Source: SAR202 cluster bacterium Casp-Chloro-G4
GTDB taxonomy: Bacteria; Chloroflexota; Dehalococcoidia; Lucifugimonadales; JADFKI01
Length of the DNA stretch: 64,000 nt
Direction: 5' to 3'
Assembly (NCBI GenBank): GCA_002816705.1
Contig: MUCK01000021.1
Span: 1-64,000 of the forward strand
The stretch's first letter is position 1; each line of letters opens with the position of its first letter. This document shows, in pieces, positions 1 to 9,199 of the stretch. A model generated the notes under the pieces. That model saw only the letters and a list, made by a program, of their open reading frames with translations, was not told where the DNA came from and ran no database searches. The position numbers were made by a program, and so were the translations under genes.

Positions 1-219
1 ACCATCCGGCATTGAGACCCGCCCCCAAGTAGCGGAAGACTCTCTTAATTTGGCCTCATTGTTGTTTGAATAAGTAGATCCACCTTACAGGGCAAGTGCA
101 TCTGGGTAAACCGCTCCGGTGAAAACCTGCTTCAGCAGGACGCCAAAGATATCATCGGCAGATTCATATTCGAACTATTCCCAGGGCAGTCGCGATTTCA
201 GATAAGGGCGTGGCGTCGG

Positions 220-3060
220 GTGATCGACGCAATCGAGTCCTCATCCTTTATCTCAGACATCAGCGTTGACGGCGAAATCCGCAAGTTCCAGACCAGCATA
301 TTCCCGGTTATGGACGACGATGGCAACGTCAAGTCGGTCGTAAGCATTGGTCGACCTTTCGAAGACCGCGAGGTCCTTCAACACGAAAACCAGATGCGCG
401 GCGCCGAGCTAGACTTGATCCAAGAGATCTCCAGCATCATTACCTCCAGCCTGGAAATTGGTGACCTTTACGAAAGGTTTGCCACCGAGTTCAAAAGGCT
501 CGTCGATTTTGACAGAATTGTTTTCATGGAGATGAATGACGACGGCGAGAGCTTGACCCCAGCCTTCGTGTCATCCATAGGCCCACACAAGATGGCTGCA
601 GCGGACTTCCTGGCCGTCCAAAAGTCAGGGATGGATCGGGTGATGAGGAATCAGACCACGCTGGTGGAAAACGACCTCAAGGTGCATCGAAAGTTCGCCG
701 TGGACGAAGAGCTGCTGGCCGAGGGCATACGGGCGATCATTCGAATTCCGCTGGTAACACGCAATGGTGCCATCGGAGTAATGGCCTTAGACAGCTACCA
801 CCCCAACGCCTTTGGGCCACGAGAGCAGGCGGTTGCAGAAAGATTGGCGGCACAGATAGCGCCGGCGATTGAAAACGCTCGACTTTACCATGAGGCACAG
901 GAGTACACCAAGGAACTGGAAGTTATCGATGAGATAGCAGGCCTGGTGACGTCCAGTCTGCGCATCGAAGAGGTGTACGAGAGGCTCTCATCCGAGATCG
1001 GTCGACTGGTGGACTTTGATCGAATGTCCGTAATTCTGGTGGATTCGGAATCGGGCATTGCTTCCCAGGAATACGCCACCATGCCGAACGAGTTCGGCCT
1101 GGAGCGACGGGCCCCATGGTCCATATCGAATACCGCCACCGAAAAGATGATCGAGGAATGCGCCACGCTCATCGAAGCGGACCTTTCCAAGGAACTTCGA
1201 TTTGAGCCTGACCGCGTTTTGCTCGACGCCGGTATTCGATCTGTAATTCGCGTGCCCCTGGCATCCAATGAACGCGCCATAGGCGTCCTGGCCCTTCACT
1301 GCCGGAGAGCCAACGCATTCGGTCCCAGGGAGCGCCGGGTCATGGAGAGGCTGGTTGCGCAAATAGCTCCGGGTATTGAGAACGCCAGGCTATATCAGGA
1401 GGCCAGGGAGAGGGCCAAGGAACTCCAGGTCATTGATGATATTGCCACCATCATGATCTCCAGCCTTCATACGGAAGAGGTGTATGAACGGTTCGCGTCA
1501 GAGGTAAAGAAGCTCGTAGCTTTTGACAGGATGACGGTTATTCTAATAGATGCCGAAGCCGACGAGGCCGTGGTTACCTATGCCTCTGGTTTCAGCCACG
1601 ACATTTTGCATAACATCGTTCGAAGACCTTTGAAGACCAGCCACGTTCAGTGGATAATTGACCACCGCGACAGCCTTGTGGTGGATGACCTGGAACTGGC
1701 CGTAGAGCCCACGTTCTCAGAGGACCCACTCATGAGGGAGGCCGGATTCCGTTCTGGCATAAGAGTGCCTCTGCTGAACAAAAACCAGGTCATAGGCACA
1801 TTCACTCTGTGGAGCAAGAGCCCTCAGATGTTTGGCTCGCGAGAGAAGCGAATCGTTAGCAGGTTAGCAGCCCAGATAGAGCCTGCCATTGAGAATGCCA
1901 ACCTTTACGAAGAGGTTGAGCAGACGCTGAACAGTCTCCGGACCACCCAGGAACAGATGATGCAGATGGAGCGCCTTCGTGCCATGGGTGAGCTTTCCCG
2001 GGGCGTTGCGCATGATTTGAATAATACCCTGTCCGCCATTTTGGGTCGGACCCAGATACTGATGAACCAGATTACTGACGAGACCCATCTGAAGTCGTTG
2101 AGGATTGTGGAGCAGGCGGCCCAGGACTCTGCTCAAGTAGTAAAGCGTATCTTGAAGTTCACGAAGCTCGACGATAACTCCGAATTCGTGGATGTAGACG
2201 TGAACCAGCTGGTTACTGATGTAATTGAGCTAACCAGGCACAAGTGGACCAATGAGGCGCAGAGCAAAGGGCAGGCCGTGGAAATGTCCACCAAGCTCCA
2301 GGAAGTTCCGCACACAAGCGGAAACTACTCTGAGCTTCGAGAGGTTCTGACCAACCTGGTCATAAATGCGTACGAGGCAATTGAAGGCGACGGCACAATA
2401 GAGCTGCAGACCTCCAGTTCCGCCGATTTCGTTCGAATATCCTTGCGTGACACGGGCAAGGGAATGACCCCCGAGGTCAGAAAAAAGGTATTCGACCCTT
2501 ACTTCACCACCAGGGGGTCCGAGGGAAACGGCATCGGCACCACGGTGTCCCAGGCCATCATCACACAACATGGGGGAACCATAGACGTGGAAAGCGAATT
2601 GGGAGTCGGAACTACCTTCAACATTTCGCTACCCATCACCAGCGAAATAGATGCGCTTTTCCACGATGCCCCCGAGGCACCTCAGGAGAAGGATAGCAAG
2701 GTCGCCAGCATACTCGTCGTAGAGGACGAGGAGGCCATACGAGAGACCTTGTCGGAGATGCTTCAGTTGGGCGGCCACACCATCACGCTGGCCGAGAACG
2801 GCGAAGAGGGCCTGAAGTGCTTCAAGGAAGCCCATTTCGACATAGTGTTCACCGACCTGGGAATGCCCGGCATATCCGGCTGGGAGGTTGCCCGCGCTGT
2901 TAGAGGTATGCGGGAGGACGTTCCCATCGTTATGGTCACCGGTTGGGGAGTAGGCATTAGCCAGGAAGAGATGGATGAGAACGGCGTCGACGAGGTCCTT
3001 CCCAAGCCGTTCGACATCGACTTTGTTCTGGATCTGGTCCAGCGAATAGTGGAAGGTTAG
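220..3060 (+). CDS. Hybrid sensor histidine kinase (PAS remnant, 3 GAF, HisKA, HATPase, receiver)
   Basis: A probably soluble sensor kinase of 946 aa from GTG 220; no membrane segment is visible. In order: the end of a PAS-like domain (residues 1-50), three similar GAF domains (about 64-225, 230-400, 405-575), a HisKA helix with the phospho-accepting His598 in GVAHDLNN, a HATPase with NAYEAI (N box), DTGKGM near 744 and GNGIGT, and a C-terminal receiver (828-945) with ILVVEDEE, phospho-Asp879 in FTDLGMPG and Lys in LPKPFD. Each GAF ends in a near-identical block (FG.RE..v..RLAAQI.PaIENA.LY.E), so the GAFs look like internal duplications. The PAS-like sequence (IWVNRSGENLL) continues upstream in frame to about position 70 without ATG, GTG or TTG, so the true start is uncertain. 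Stimulus and output are unknown. Confidence 0.9.
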   Translation: MIDAIESSSFISDISVDGEIRKFQTSIFPVMDDDGNVKSVVSIGRPFEDREVLQHENQMRGAELDLIQEISSIITSSLEIGDLYERFATEFKRLVDFDRIVFMEMNDDGESLTPAFVSSIGPHKMAAADFLAVQKSGMDRVMRNQTTLVENDLKVHRKFAVDEELLAEGIRAIIRIPLVTRNGAIGVMALDSYHPNAFGPREQAVAERLAAQIAPAIENARLYHEAQEYTKELEVIDEIAGLVTSSLRIEEVYERLSSEIGRLVDFDRMSVILVDSESGIASQEYATMPNEFGLERRAPWSISNTATEKMIEECATLIEADLSKELRFEPDRVLLDAGIRSVIRVPLASNERAIGVLALHCRRANAFGPRERRVMERLVAQIAPGIENARLYQEARERAKELQVIDDIATIMISSLHTEEVYERFASEVKKLVAFDRMTVILIDAEADEAVVTYASGFSHDILHNIVRRPLKTSHVQWIIDHRDSLVVDDLELAVEPTFSEDPLMREAGFRSGIRVPLLNKNQVIGTFTLWSKSPQMFGSREKRIVSRLAAQIEPAIENANLYEEVEQTLNSLRTTQEQMMQMERLRAMGELSRGVAHDLNNTLSAILGRTQILMNQITDETHLKSLRIVEQAAQDSAQVVKRILKFTKLDDNSEFVDVDVNQLVTDVIELTRHKWTNEAQSKGQAVEMSTKLQEVPHTSGNYSELREVLTNLVINAYEAIEGDGTIELQTSSSADFVRISLRDTGKGMTPEVRKKVFDPYFTTRGSEGNGIGTTVSQAIITQHGGTIDVESELGVGTTFNISLPITSEIDALFHDAPEAPQEKDSKVASILVVEDEEAIRETLSEMLQLGGHTITLAENGEEGLKCFKEAHFDIVFTDLGMPGISGWEVARAVRGMREDVPIVMVTGWGVGISQEEMDENGVDEVLPKPFDIDFVLDLVQRIVEG

Positions 3061-3308
3061 GCTCCTCCACTTACCTTCGCGTCATCTATTCGATTCTCTT
3101 CACCCCCGTCTCATACCCCCAGCTGCACCACGCTAGCTGTTCCTGTTCCAAATGTACCCGTTCCCCCTGACGCCCATATCAGTCCCCGTAGGCGGCCCAA
3201 TTTACTATTAGGTGCCCATGCAATAAAGTAATCTATGGCAATTTGCAGGGAAACTTCCGGGCGCGGTTCATATGTCCGGGTAACGCGAGTAATACAGGAG
3301 AGAAAGCT

Positions 3309-3836
3309 ATGCCGATACGCAGTCTGGATGGGAACACGCCCAATATTCACGCCACGGCGTTCATCAGCGAGATGGCCTACGTGGTGGGGAACGTCACAAT
3401 AGGGGAGGGCTCCAGCGTTTGGCCGGGCGCAGTGGTGCGCGGAGACATGGGAACGGTTGTAATCGGAAAATTCACCAACATACAGGACAATTCGGTGGTG
3501 CACAGCGATGCCAACATAGAGATCGGCGACAACGTGACCATAGCGCACAACGTGCTTTGTCACGCCAGGACGGTGGCCAACGGCGTGGTGCTTGGCAATG
3601 GCGTAACCGTGAACGACGGCGTCTCGATAGGCGAATACAGCTTCATTGCGTCGGGCGCCATGATTGTGGACGAGGTGGAGATTCCGGAGAGGTCGCTGGT
3701 GGTGGGTGTCCCCGCCAAGGTTTTGCGGCAGGTTGGCCAGCGCCACCTGGATAAGATGAAGTGGTACAACGACGTGTATATCGAAAAGGCCCAGAAGTAC
3801 AAAGCCGAGGGCAACCTGGAGTCAGAGCGGCCTTAA
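3309..3836 (+). CDS. Gamma-class carbonic anhydrase / YrdA-like hexapeptide protein
   Basis: 175 aa left-handed beta-helix protein with hexapeptide repeats from about residue 15 to 150. The three metal ligands of gamma carbonic anhydrases are in place: His65 (VVHSD), His80 and His85 (IAHNVLCHA), with the usual 5-residue spacing of the last two. The family is a cytosolic trimer binding Zn or Fe; activity as CO2 hydratase varies in YrdA/CamH-type members. I chose ATG 3309 because ACAGGAG lies about 8 nt upstream; the frame is open to 3243 but that extension has no family similarity. It stands alone between two oppositely arranged neighbours. Confidence 0.88.
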   Translation: MPIRSLDGNTPNIHATAFISEMAYVVGNVTIGEGSSVWPGAVVRGDMGTVVIGKFTNIQDNSVVHSDANIEIGDNVTIAHNVLCHARTVANGVVLGNGVTVNDGVSIGEYSFIASGAMIVDEVEIPERSLVVGVPAKVLRQVGQRHLDKMKWYNDVYIEKAQKYKAEGNLESERP

Positions 3837-3965
3837 CACGGCCCGTGGGGCCGCCCTCAAGTTAAGTACCAGACCCAAGCATTAGCCAGGCCAATGACCT
3901 CAAGCCGCCATGCTGCATTTGAAACCCCAATGGCCATAGCCGGACAATCGAAAAATATCCCCAAG

Positions 3966-5636
3966 CTACATTTGGAGAGGGGCGTCCATGATCATCAGGG
4001 ATAGGCAACGAGCCAGAGCTGTTCTTGCCGCGTCCACCAGCTTCAGTCGGGCCTTGGTGACAGCCTCTTCTCCGGCTTCGGTGGAAACGACGCGACAGTC
4101 CTGGTAGAAGGAGTGGAACGTCGTAGCCAGCTCTGACGAGTAGTGGGGCAGGTGATGAGGCTCCATGGTGCGAGTGATCAGTTCGATCAACTCCGGCAGC
4201 TCCAGCATTTTTCGGATGAGCGACAACTCTGAATCGTGGGTCAACAGACTCACGTCGCCGTCGGAGAAGTCGATGCCACGCTCTTCCGCCAGACGCAGAA
4301 TGCTGGCGATACGGGCGTGAGCGTACTGCACGTAGTAGACCGGGTTCTCCTGTGACTGCTCCTTGGCCAAAGCCATATCGAAATCCATCTGGCTGTTGGC
4401 GTCGCGTGACAGGAAGAAGTAACGGCAGGCGTCCGGTCCCACCTCGTCGATAACGTCTCGCAGCGTTATCATGTCGCCGGTGCGCTTGGATATTCGCACC
4501 ACCTCGCCGCCGCGTTTCAGCGTCACCATCTGGTTTATAACCAGCGTCATTTTTTCTTCTTGAAGACCAAGCGCGCCTATGACCGCCTTGATAAAGCCGG
4601 CGTGGCCCTGGTGGTCGGCCCCCCAAATGTTGATGACCTTGTCGTACTTGCGCTCGACGAACTTATTGTAGTGGTAAGCAACGTCGGACGCGAAGTAGGT
4701 CGGGATGCCATTGCTGCGCACCAGCACCTTGTCCCTCTCGTCACCCAATCGTGTCGAGGCGAACCAGGTCGCGCCATCGTTCTCCGTGACGTATCCCCGG
4801 TCGCGTAGTAGCTGTATGGACTTTTCGAACTGGCCGTCAGTGAACAGTGTTGCTTCGTTGAACCAGATATCGAAATTGATGCGAAGGAGCTTTACGTCCT
4901 CGCGGATGCGGGCCATCATTTTGGACAGGCCCAGAGCGCCTATCTCGTCTAGCGCCTGCTCCAGCGGCAAATTCAGTAGCCTATCGCCCTCTTCGTCCTT
5001 AATCTCCTCGGCCAGATCCACCATGTATTCAGCTTTGTAGCCGTCCTCCGGGACCTGAGCGTCCCGCCCAAACTGCTGTTCGTAGCGAGCGAAAAGTGTC
5101 CGCTTGAAGTGGATAATCTGAGCGCCGGCGTCGTTGAAGTAGTACTCTCGGTCCACGTTGTAACCGGCCGCTTCCATGATGTTGGCCAGGGCGCTGCCAA
5201 TTACGCCGCCCCTGGCGTGGGCCACATGCAACGGCCCAACTGGGTTGGCGCTTACGAACTCGATTTGCACCCTCTGACCATGACCGATGTCTACGTTTCC
5301 ATAGGTGTCGCCGGCCAGTCGAATGGCCTCCACCTGCTCCGCGAGCCAAGACTGCTTTAGAGAGAAGTTGATAAAACCAGGTGCCGCAACGCTGACGTGG
5401 TCCAGGATGCCCTGGGTCGGAATCAACGACTCCAGCTTTTCAGCAATCATCATGGGGTTCATGCGCATCGGACGCGCCAGCTTCAGCGGTAGGCTGCTGG
5501 CGAAATCGCCATGCTCGGGCTTTTGGGGTCGTTCAATAGTGATTTCCTCCACATCCACCTTGGGCAGGAGTTCACTTTTTTGGGCGTCAGCCAGTGCTTT
5601 GCGCACCAGAAGTTCGATGTCTTCCCTGATGGTCAT
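3966..5636 (-). CDS. argS: Arginyl-tRNA synthetase
   Basis: 556 aa class I synthetase charging tRNA-Arg with arginine in the cytoplasm. Visible parts: N-terminal Add-1-like domain (residues 1-90), the HIGH-box equivalent HVAHARGG in VGPLHVAHARGG, the conserved YYFNDAG, the Rossmann core, and the C-terminal DALR anticodon-binding domain (about 430-556). As in many ArgRS, the KMSK signature is replaced (RISKRTGDMITL). Length is normal for the family. It starts with MTIREDIELL at ATG 5636. Transcribed toward the carbonic anhydrase gene (convergent). Confidence 0.97.
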   Translation of the reverse strand: MTIREDIELLVRKALADAQKSELLPKVDVEEITIERPQKPEHGDFASSLPLKLARPMRMNPMMIAEKLESLIPTQGILDHVSVAAPGFINFSLKQSWLAEQVEAIRLAGDTYGNVDIGHGQRVQIEFVSANPVGPLHVAHARGGVIGSALANIMEAAGYNVDREYYFNDAGAQIIHFKRTLFARYEQQFGRDAQVPEDGYKAEYMVDLAEEIKDEEGDRLLNLPLEQALDEIGALGLSKMMARIREDVKLLRINFDIWFNEATLFTDGQFEKSIQLLRDRGYVTENDGATWFASTRLGDERDKVLVRSNGIPTYFASDVAYHYNKFVERKYDKVINIWGADHQGHAGFIKAVIGALGLQEEKMTLVINQMVTLKRGGEVVRISKRTGDMITLRDVIDEVGPDACRYFFLSRDANSQMDFDMALAKEQSQENPVYYVQYAHARIASILRLAEERGIDFSDGDVSLLTHDSELSLIRKMLELPELIELITRTMEPHHLPHYSSELATTFHSFYQDCRVVSTEAGEEAVTKARLKLVDAARTALARCLSLMIMDAPLQM

Positions 5637-5734
5637 AGACGATTTCCTGAGAATTCTGGATAAGGATAGTAAGGTAAAGGTTAGCAGAGGTTATGTCTGG
5701 TAGCCAGTGATATGCGGGCCACGTAGTCTTCGGT

Positions 5735-6505
5735 TCAATTACACCCAGACCAGGGCTCGTAGCCACGTCGGCTCACAGGAACTCCTTCGGCATTGCGAAG
5801 CTCCGCTAAGTCCGGTTCCAAGTTATTCCAGATGGCCGTGCCGCTTCCGAATGTGAACCCGCCAAAGTCGGGGTGGATTTTGTTCGTGTAAACCCGCACG
5901 CTGTAGCCGTCATGAAGTGTGTATGTGGGAAACTCGAAATAGGGCTCGCCGTCGTCTACGTCTAGCAACATCCAGCCCTCAAGCTCCTGAGGGGCGTCTC
6001 CGCAATTGGCAATCTCTACGTACTCGTCACCCTCGTACCACTGCTCCTCGCCGTTGAAGAATACCTCCGTAATGCGAACGTCGGGTTCCCCGGTGGATTC
6101 AGGTATGGCTGTCTGCGTCGGTGGTGACGGCGACGGAGCAGGGGATGGGGACGTGGTCGGCGGGAGCGCCGTCGATGTAGGTTCTGGAGAGGAAGTCGGC
6201 GACGGGTTTGGCGTGGGCGTTGCGCTGGGCGCGGGCGCTATCGTGCGCAATGGCGATGGAGTAGCCTTGCCGGTGAGAATAGGTGTGGAGACCTCGACCA
6301 TTGACGCAGGAGTGTCAGTAGGAGGTGCAGAGGTAACCACCATAGCCTTCGCCGTTTGCGTAGTGAGGGCTGCCAATGCCCAAGCAGTCTCGGTGGCAAA
6401 TGGTATATTCAAATGTGAGACCACGGGGATTTCATCAGGCGTTTGGACGCATCCAATTATGGCCATTAGGCATAGCGCTGTGGAGAATGCGATTAACTTG
6501 GCCAT
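5735..6505 (-). CDS. Lipoprotein with Pro/Ser/Thr linker and lamin-tail domain
   Basis: 256 aa from ATG 6505. The N-terminus is a type II signal peptide with lipobox MAIIGC (Cys19), so it should be anchored to the cytoplasmic membrane and face outward. Residues about 65-145 form a low-complexity Pro/Ser/Thr linker. The C-terminal 105 residues fit a lamin-tail (LTD) fold: ITEVFFNG, then DEYVEIANCG, LEGWMLLDVDDG, VRVYTN and WNNLEPDLAELRN. LTDs in bacteria usually sit on secreted or surface proteins next to nucleases or as adhesive modules; nothing catalytic is seen here. The frame is open to 6583, but that would place the signal peptide internally and would run into the hairpin at 6551-6580. 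Confidence 0.75.
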   Translation of the reverse strand: MAKLIAFSTALCLMAIIGCVQTPDEIPVVSHLNIPFATETAWALAALTTQTAKAMVVTSAPPTDTPASMVEVSTPILTGKATPSPLRTIAPAPSATPTPNPSPTSSPEPTSTALPPTTSPSPAPSPSPPTQTAIPESTGEPDVRITEVFFNGEEQWYEGDEYVEIANCGDAPQELEGWMLLDVDDGEPYFEFPTYTLHDGYSVRVYTNKIHPDFGGFTFGSGTAIWNNLEPDLAELRNAEGVPVSRRGYEPWSGCN

Positions 6506-6549
6506 GTACGAGATCGTAGCCCTTAACGCTAGTACACATTTCAGGATAC

Positions 6550-6580
6550 AAAAGGGGACGCCTTCGCGAGCGTCCCCTTT
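6550..6580 (-). terminator. Intrinsic terminator after selD
   Basis: Perfect 11-bp inverted repeat (arms 6551-6561 and 6570-6580, GGGGACGC core) around an 8-nt loop. Read on the minus strand the right arm runs into TTTTG, 29 nt after the selD stop codon. It separates selD from the downstream lipoprotein gene. Confidence 0.75.
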
Positions 6581-6608
6581 CAACGTTGATTTAAATTTGC
6601 GTTCCGGC

Positions 6609-7670
6609 TTACGGAACGACTTCGATTCTCATCCCGCCCAACGAATCCTTTTGAAGAATCTCGCCGACCACCGCCCGCGTCTCCACACCGGCAATTTCCA
6701 ACTCTCGCAGCAGATCGTCCTTTTTGGACGCTGCCACGGAGATGAGCAGCCCGCCGGAGGTCTGCGCATCGGCCAAGAGAATTCGGCTAAGATCATCCAC
6801 CTCTGGATGCCAGGCGACCACGCCTTCGAGCGATTCCAGGTTGCGATGGGTGCCGCCGGGGGCGATGCCCGCCTCCAGTAGCTCCTTCACGCCGTCGATG
6901 ACTGGCACGTCGCCAAGTCGAATCCTGGCGCAGACGTCGCTTCCCAGCACAATGCCTCGCAGGTGACCAAGCAAGCCGAACCCTGTAACGTCGGTGCAGG
7001 CATGTGGTCCTACTTTGACCATGGCCTCAGCAGCAGCCTTGTTTAGCGTAGCCATATGCTTCACGGCGGTGGCCAGCACCTCCGCAGATACGCGTTCCTG
7101 CTTGCCCGCCGTGGTGATGATTCCGGTGCCTATGGGTTTGGTCAGCACCAGTACGTCGCCAGGCTTGGCCCCCGCGTTGGTGACCTCTTCGCCGGGCCGC
7201 ACCACGCCAGTGACAGCCATGCCGTATTTAGGCTCTTTGTCGTCCACGGTGTGCCCGCCGACTATGAGCACTCCGGCCTCGGTTGCTTTGGACGCGCCGC
7301 CCTTTAGAATCTCGCCCAGGATTTCGTGGGGGAGGTCCACCGGGAAGCCCACCACGTTTAAGCCAAATATTGGCTTGCCGCCCATAGCATAAACGTCACT
7401 CAGGGCGTTGGCGACCGCCACTTCTCCGAATACGAACGGGTCGTCTACTATTGGCGGGAAGAAGTCCACAGTGGATATGATTGCCATGTCGTCGTTCATC
7501 TTGTACACGGCGGCGTCGTCTCCGGTGGAAATGCCCACTAGCAGGTTGGGATCTGTTATTGCTGGTAGCTGCCGCAGCACCTGCGACAGGTCCTTAGGAC
7601 TGAATTTAGAGGCTCAACCGGCGCAGCTGGCCAGCTCCGTCAGCCTGATATTTTCATGAACATGTGCCAT
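6609..7670 (-). CDS. selD: Selenide, water dikinase, selenocysteine-containing (in-frame UGA)
   Basis: Makes selenophosphate from selenide and ATP, the Se donor for Sec-tRNA. 353 aa when read from ATG 7670 through the TGA at 7614-7616 as Sec19. The N-terminus reads IRLTELASCAG-Sec-ASKFSPKDL, matching the family pattern G.G(C/U).xK: Sec19 takes the Cys17 position of E. coli SelD and Lys22 matches catalytic Lys20. Downstream are GDDAAVY, DAQTSGGLL and the rest of the PurM-like ATP-grasp-free fold. The start is supported by AGAGGAG 8 nt upstream of ATG. A UGA-as-stop reading would leave only a GTG start at 7580 and delete both catalytic residues. Lies 77 nt after the hydantoinase gene on the same strand, so may be co-transcribed. 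Sec decoding is inferred from frame and conservation, and supported by selA and tRNA-Sec in this window. Confidence 0.93.
7579..7591 (-). promoter_or_regulatory. Candidate bacterial SECIS stem-loop in selD
   Basis: Minus strand ACCTG-TCG-CAGGT, a 5-bp stem with 3-nt loop beginning 22 nt after the UGA, within the distance at which SelB-bound SECIS hairpins occur inside coding sequence. An alternative small stem (GCTG-CGG-CAGC) follows immediately. The structure is short and I have not folded it; treat it as a candidate only. Confidence 0.4.
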
Positions 7671-7747
7671 GTCAAAGGCTCCTCTACGTAGTGTATTTCG
7701 ATAAGTTCGGCTTAATGGCCGATGTGTGGACAAAGTATAGCAGACGG

Positions 7748-9199
7748 CTATTTTATCCTGTGGCCGTTGGGTGCCCATGTGGCCAACTCGCTCTTGCCGG
7801 GCAGGAACTGAGCTCTGCCTCTGGGGCGCTTTAGCTCGCCGTCTTCAATAATTACCTCACCGCGCTGCATGGAGAAAACGGCCTTGCCAAGAATCTCCTT
7901 GCCTTCGAACATCGTGAAGTCGGCATTGGTGTGCTGATGCTCTGCGCTTAGTGTGTGGGCCAGCGTTGGGTCGAACAGCACGATGTCCGCGTCAGACCCG
8001 GGCAGCAGCGCTCCCTTCTTTGGGTATAGGCCGAATATCTTGGCCGGGTTCTCGCACATGACTTGGACCAGCCTTGGCAGCGTTATGCGCCCCTTGTTAA
8101 CGCCTTCCTGGTACGCCACAGACAGCATCTGCTCGCACCAGTTGCCGCCGAAGGTAGCCTCAAAGATGCTTAGGTCGTCGCCGGACTCGATCTCGCTAAG
8201 CGCGCTACTGACGCTCTGGCCTCCCTGATATTTCTGGGCTTTCTTGAAACCGCAGAAGTCGCTGGCTATGGTGTCCAACAGGTGGAGGCCTATGCCTTTC
8301 CACATTGCCTCGTTGTCTTCCTTTTCCCGCAGCGGTGGGCCTATCTTCGCCAGGGCCCCGTGGTCCAGCATGGACTGGTTCGTAAGGTCCAGATATTGTG
8401 GGCAGGTCTCCCCGTATAGCCGCAAGTCCCCACCCTTAAAGTGGTCCAACGTGTTCAGCATCTCCCTGGCGCTGATGTGCACTATATACAGAGGACAGTC
8501 AGTCACGCTGGCATAGGTGGCCGCGCGGTTGGCCGCTTCCAGCTCAAGAATCCTGGGCTGGGACGGCGCGTACCACTCACGTCCCGTTCGACCCTCGGCC
8601 ACCGACTTGTCCATCAGGTGGTCGATGCAGTAGCCGTTCTCTGCGTGCACCATGGCCATGCCGCCGTCTTTCGAGGCTATATCCATGGCCTGAAGCATCT
8701 TATCGTCAGGCATCATAATGCCCCGCCTGGGATAAGTCATGAACATCTTGAAGGAGATGACGCCCATTTTGATTAATCTGGGCACCTGGTCTTCCACATC
8801 GTCGTCGCCAACAAGAATCGCGTGGATGCTGTAGTCCAACCGGGAGTCCCGTTGTGCCTCGTCCATGAAAGCCTCGATGGACTGTATTGTGGTCTCTTCA
8901 ATGCCCACGTCCCGTCGGTTCCTTATGAAGGGAATGATAGTCGTGACGCCGCCGAAGGCTGCACTCTCTGAGAAGGTGTCCACTCGGTCCGCGTTAACAG
9001 GGTGGTTGTGGGCGTCTATGATGCCAGGCAAGACGTACTTGCCCGTCGCGTCGATGATCCGAGCAGCAGGCTGGTCGGACAGGTCTGGCCCCATTCGCTG
9101 GATAACCTCGTCCTTAACCAGAACGTCCTGCCTGCTTATGCCGTCACCAGTGATTACCAGCCCGCCCTTTATGAGGTAGTCGGCCTGCTGAGTTGTCAT
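7748..9199 (-). CDS. Dihydropyrimidinase / D-hydantoinase-family amidohydrolase
   Basis: 483 aa cyclic-amide hydrolase of the amidohydrolase superfamily. Seen: the metal motif DAHNHP in VLPGIIDAHNHP, the bridging Lys region ISFKMFMTYP, HAEN, the metal His in YIVHISA, and the Asp of IASDFCGF. C-terminal beta-sandwich with PGSDADIVLFDP, typical of hydantoinase, dihydropyrimidinase and allantoinase. Substrate cannot be told from sequence. Start ATG 9199 follows AGGAGAA by 6 nt; the longer frame to 9217 lies before this site. The catalytic-Asp segment is SDFCGF rather than the common DHCPF type, so substrate may be unusual. Confidence 0.88.
   Translation of the reverse strand: MTTQQADYLIKGGLVITGDGISRQDVLVKDEVIQRMGPDLSDQPAARIIDATGKYVLPGIIDAHNHPVNADRVDTFSESAAFGGVTTIIPFIRNRRDVGIEETTIQSIEAFMDEAQRDSRLDYSIHAILVGDDDVEDQVPRLIKMGVISFKMFMTYPRRGIMMPDDKMLQAMDIASKDGGMAMVHAENGYCIDHLMDKSVAEGRTGREWYAPSQPRILELEAANRAATYASVTDCPLYIVHISAREMLNTLDHFKGGDLRLYGETCPQYLDLTNQSMLDHGALAKIGPPLREKEDNEAMWKGIGLHLLDTIASDFCGFKKAQKYQGGQSVSSALSEIESGDDLSIFEATFGGNWCEQMLSVAYQEGVNKGRITLPRLVQVMCENPAKIFGLYPKKGALLPGSDADIVLFDPTLAHTLSAEHQHTNADFTMFEGKEILGKAVFSMQRGEVIIEDGELKRPRGRAQFLPGKSELATWAPNGHRIK

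Noticed and set aside
67-69. Possible selenocysteine UGA at the start of the kinase frame
   Set aside because: More stops occur just upstream in the same frame and no Cys is expected at that place in PAS; a frameshift is a better explanation.
3862-4626. 254-aa minus-strand frame
   Set aside because: Alternate-frame shadow of argS, rich in Arg/Gly with no motif.
6006-6881. 291-aa plus-strand frame
   Set aside because: Antisense of the lamin-tail lipoprotein linker and selD; Val/Gly repeats are the reverse of the Pro/Thr codons.
7581-7670. Treating TGA 7614-7616 as a true stop, with selD starting at GTG 7580
   Set aside because: Would delete the catalytic Sec/Cys and Lys; upstream frame matches the family and has a ribosome binding site.
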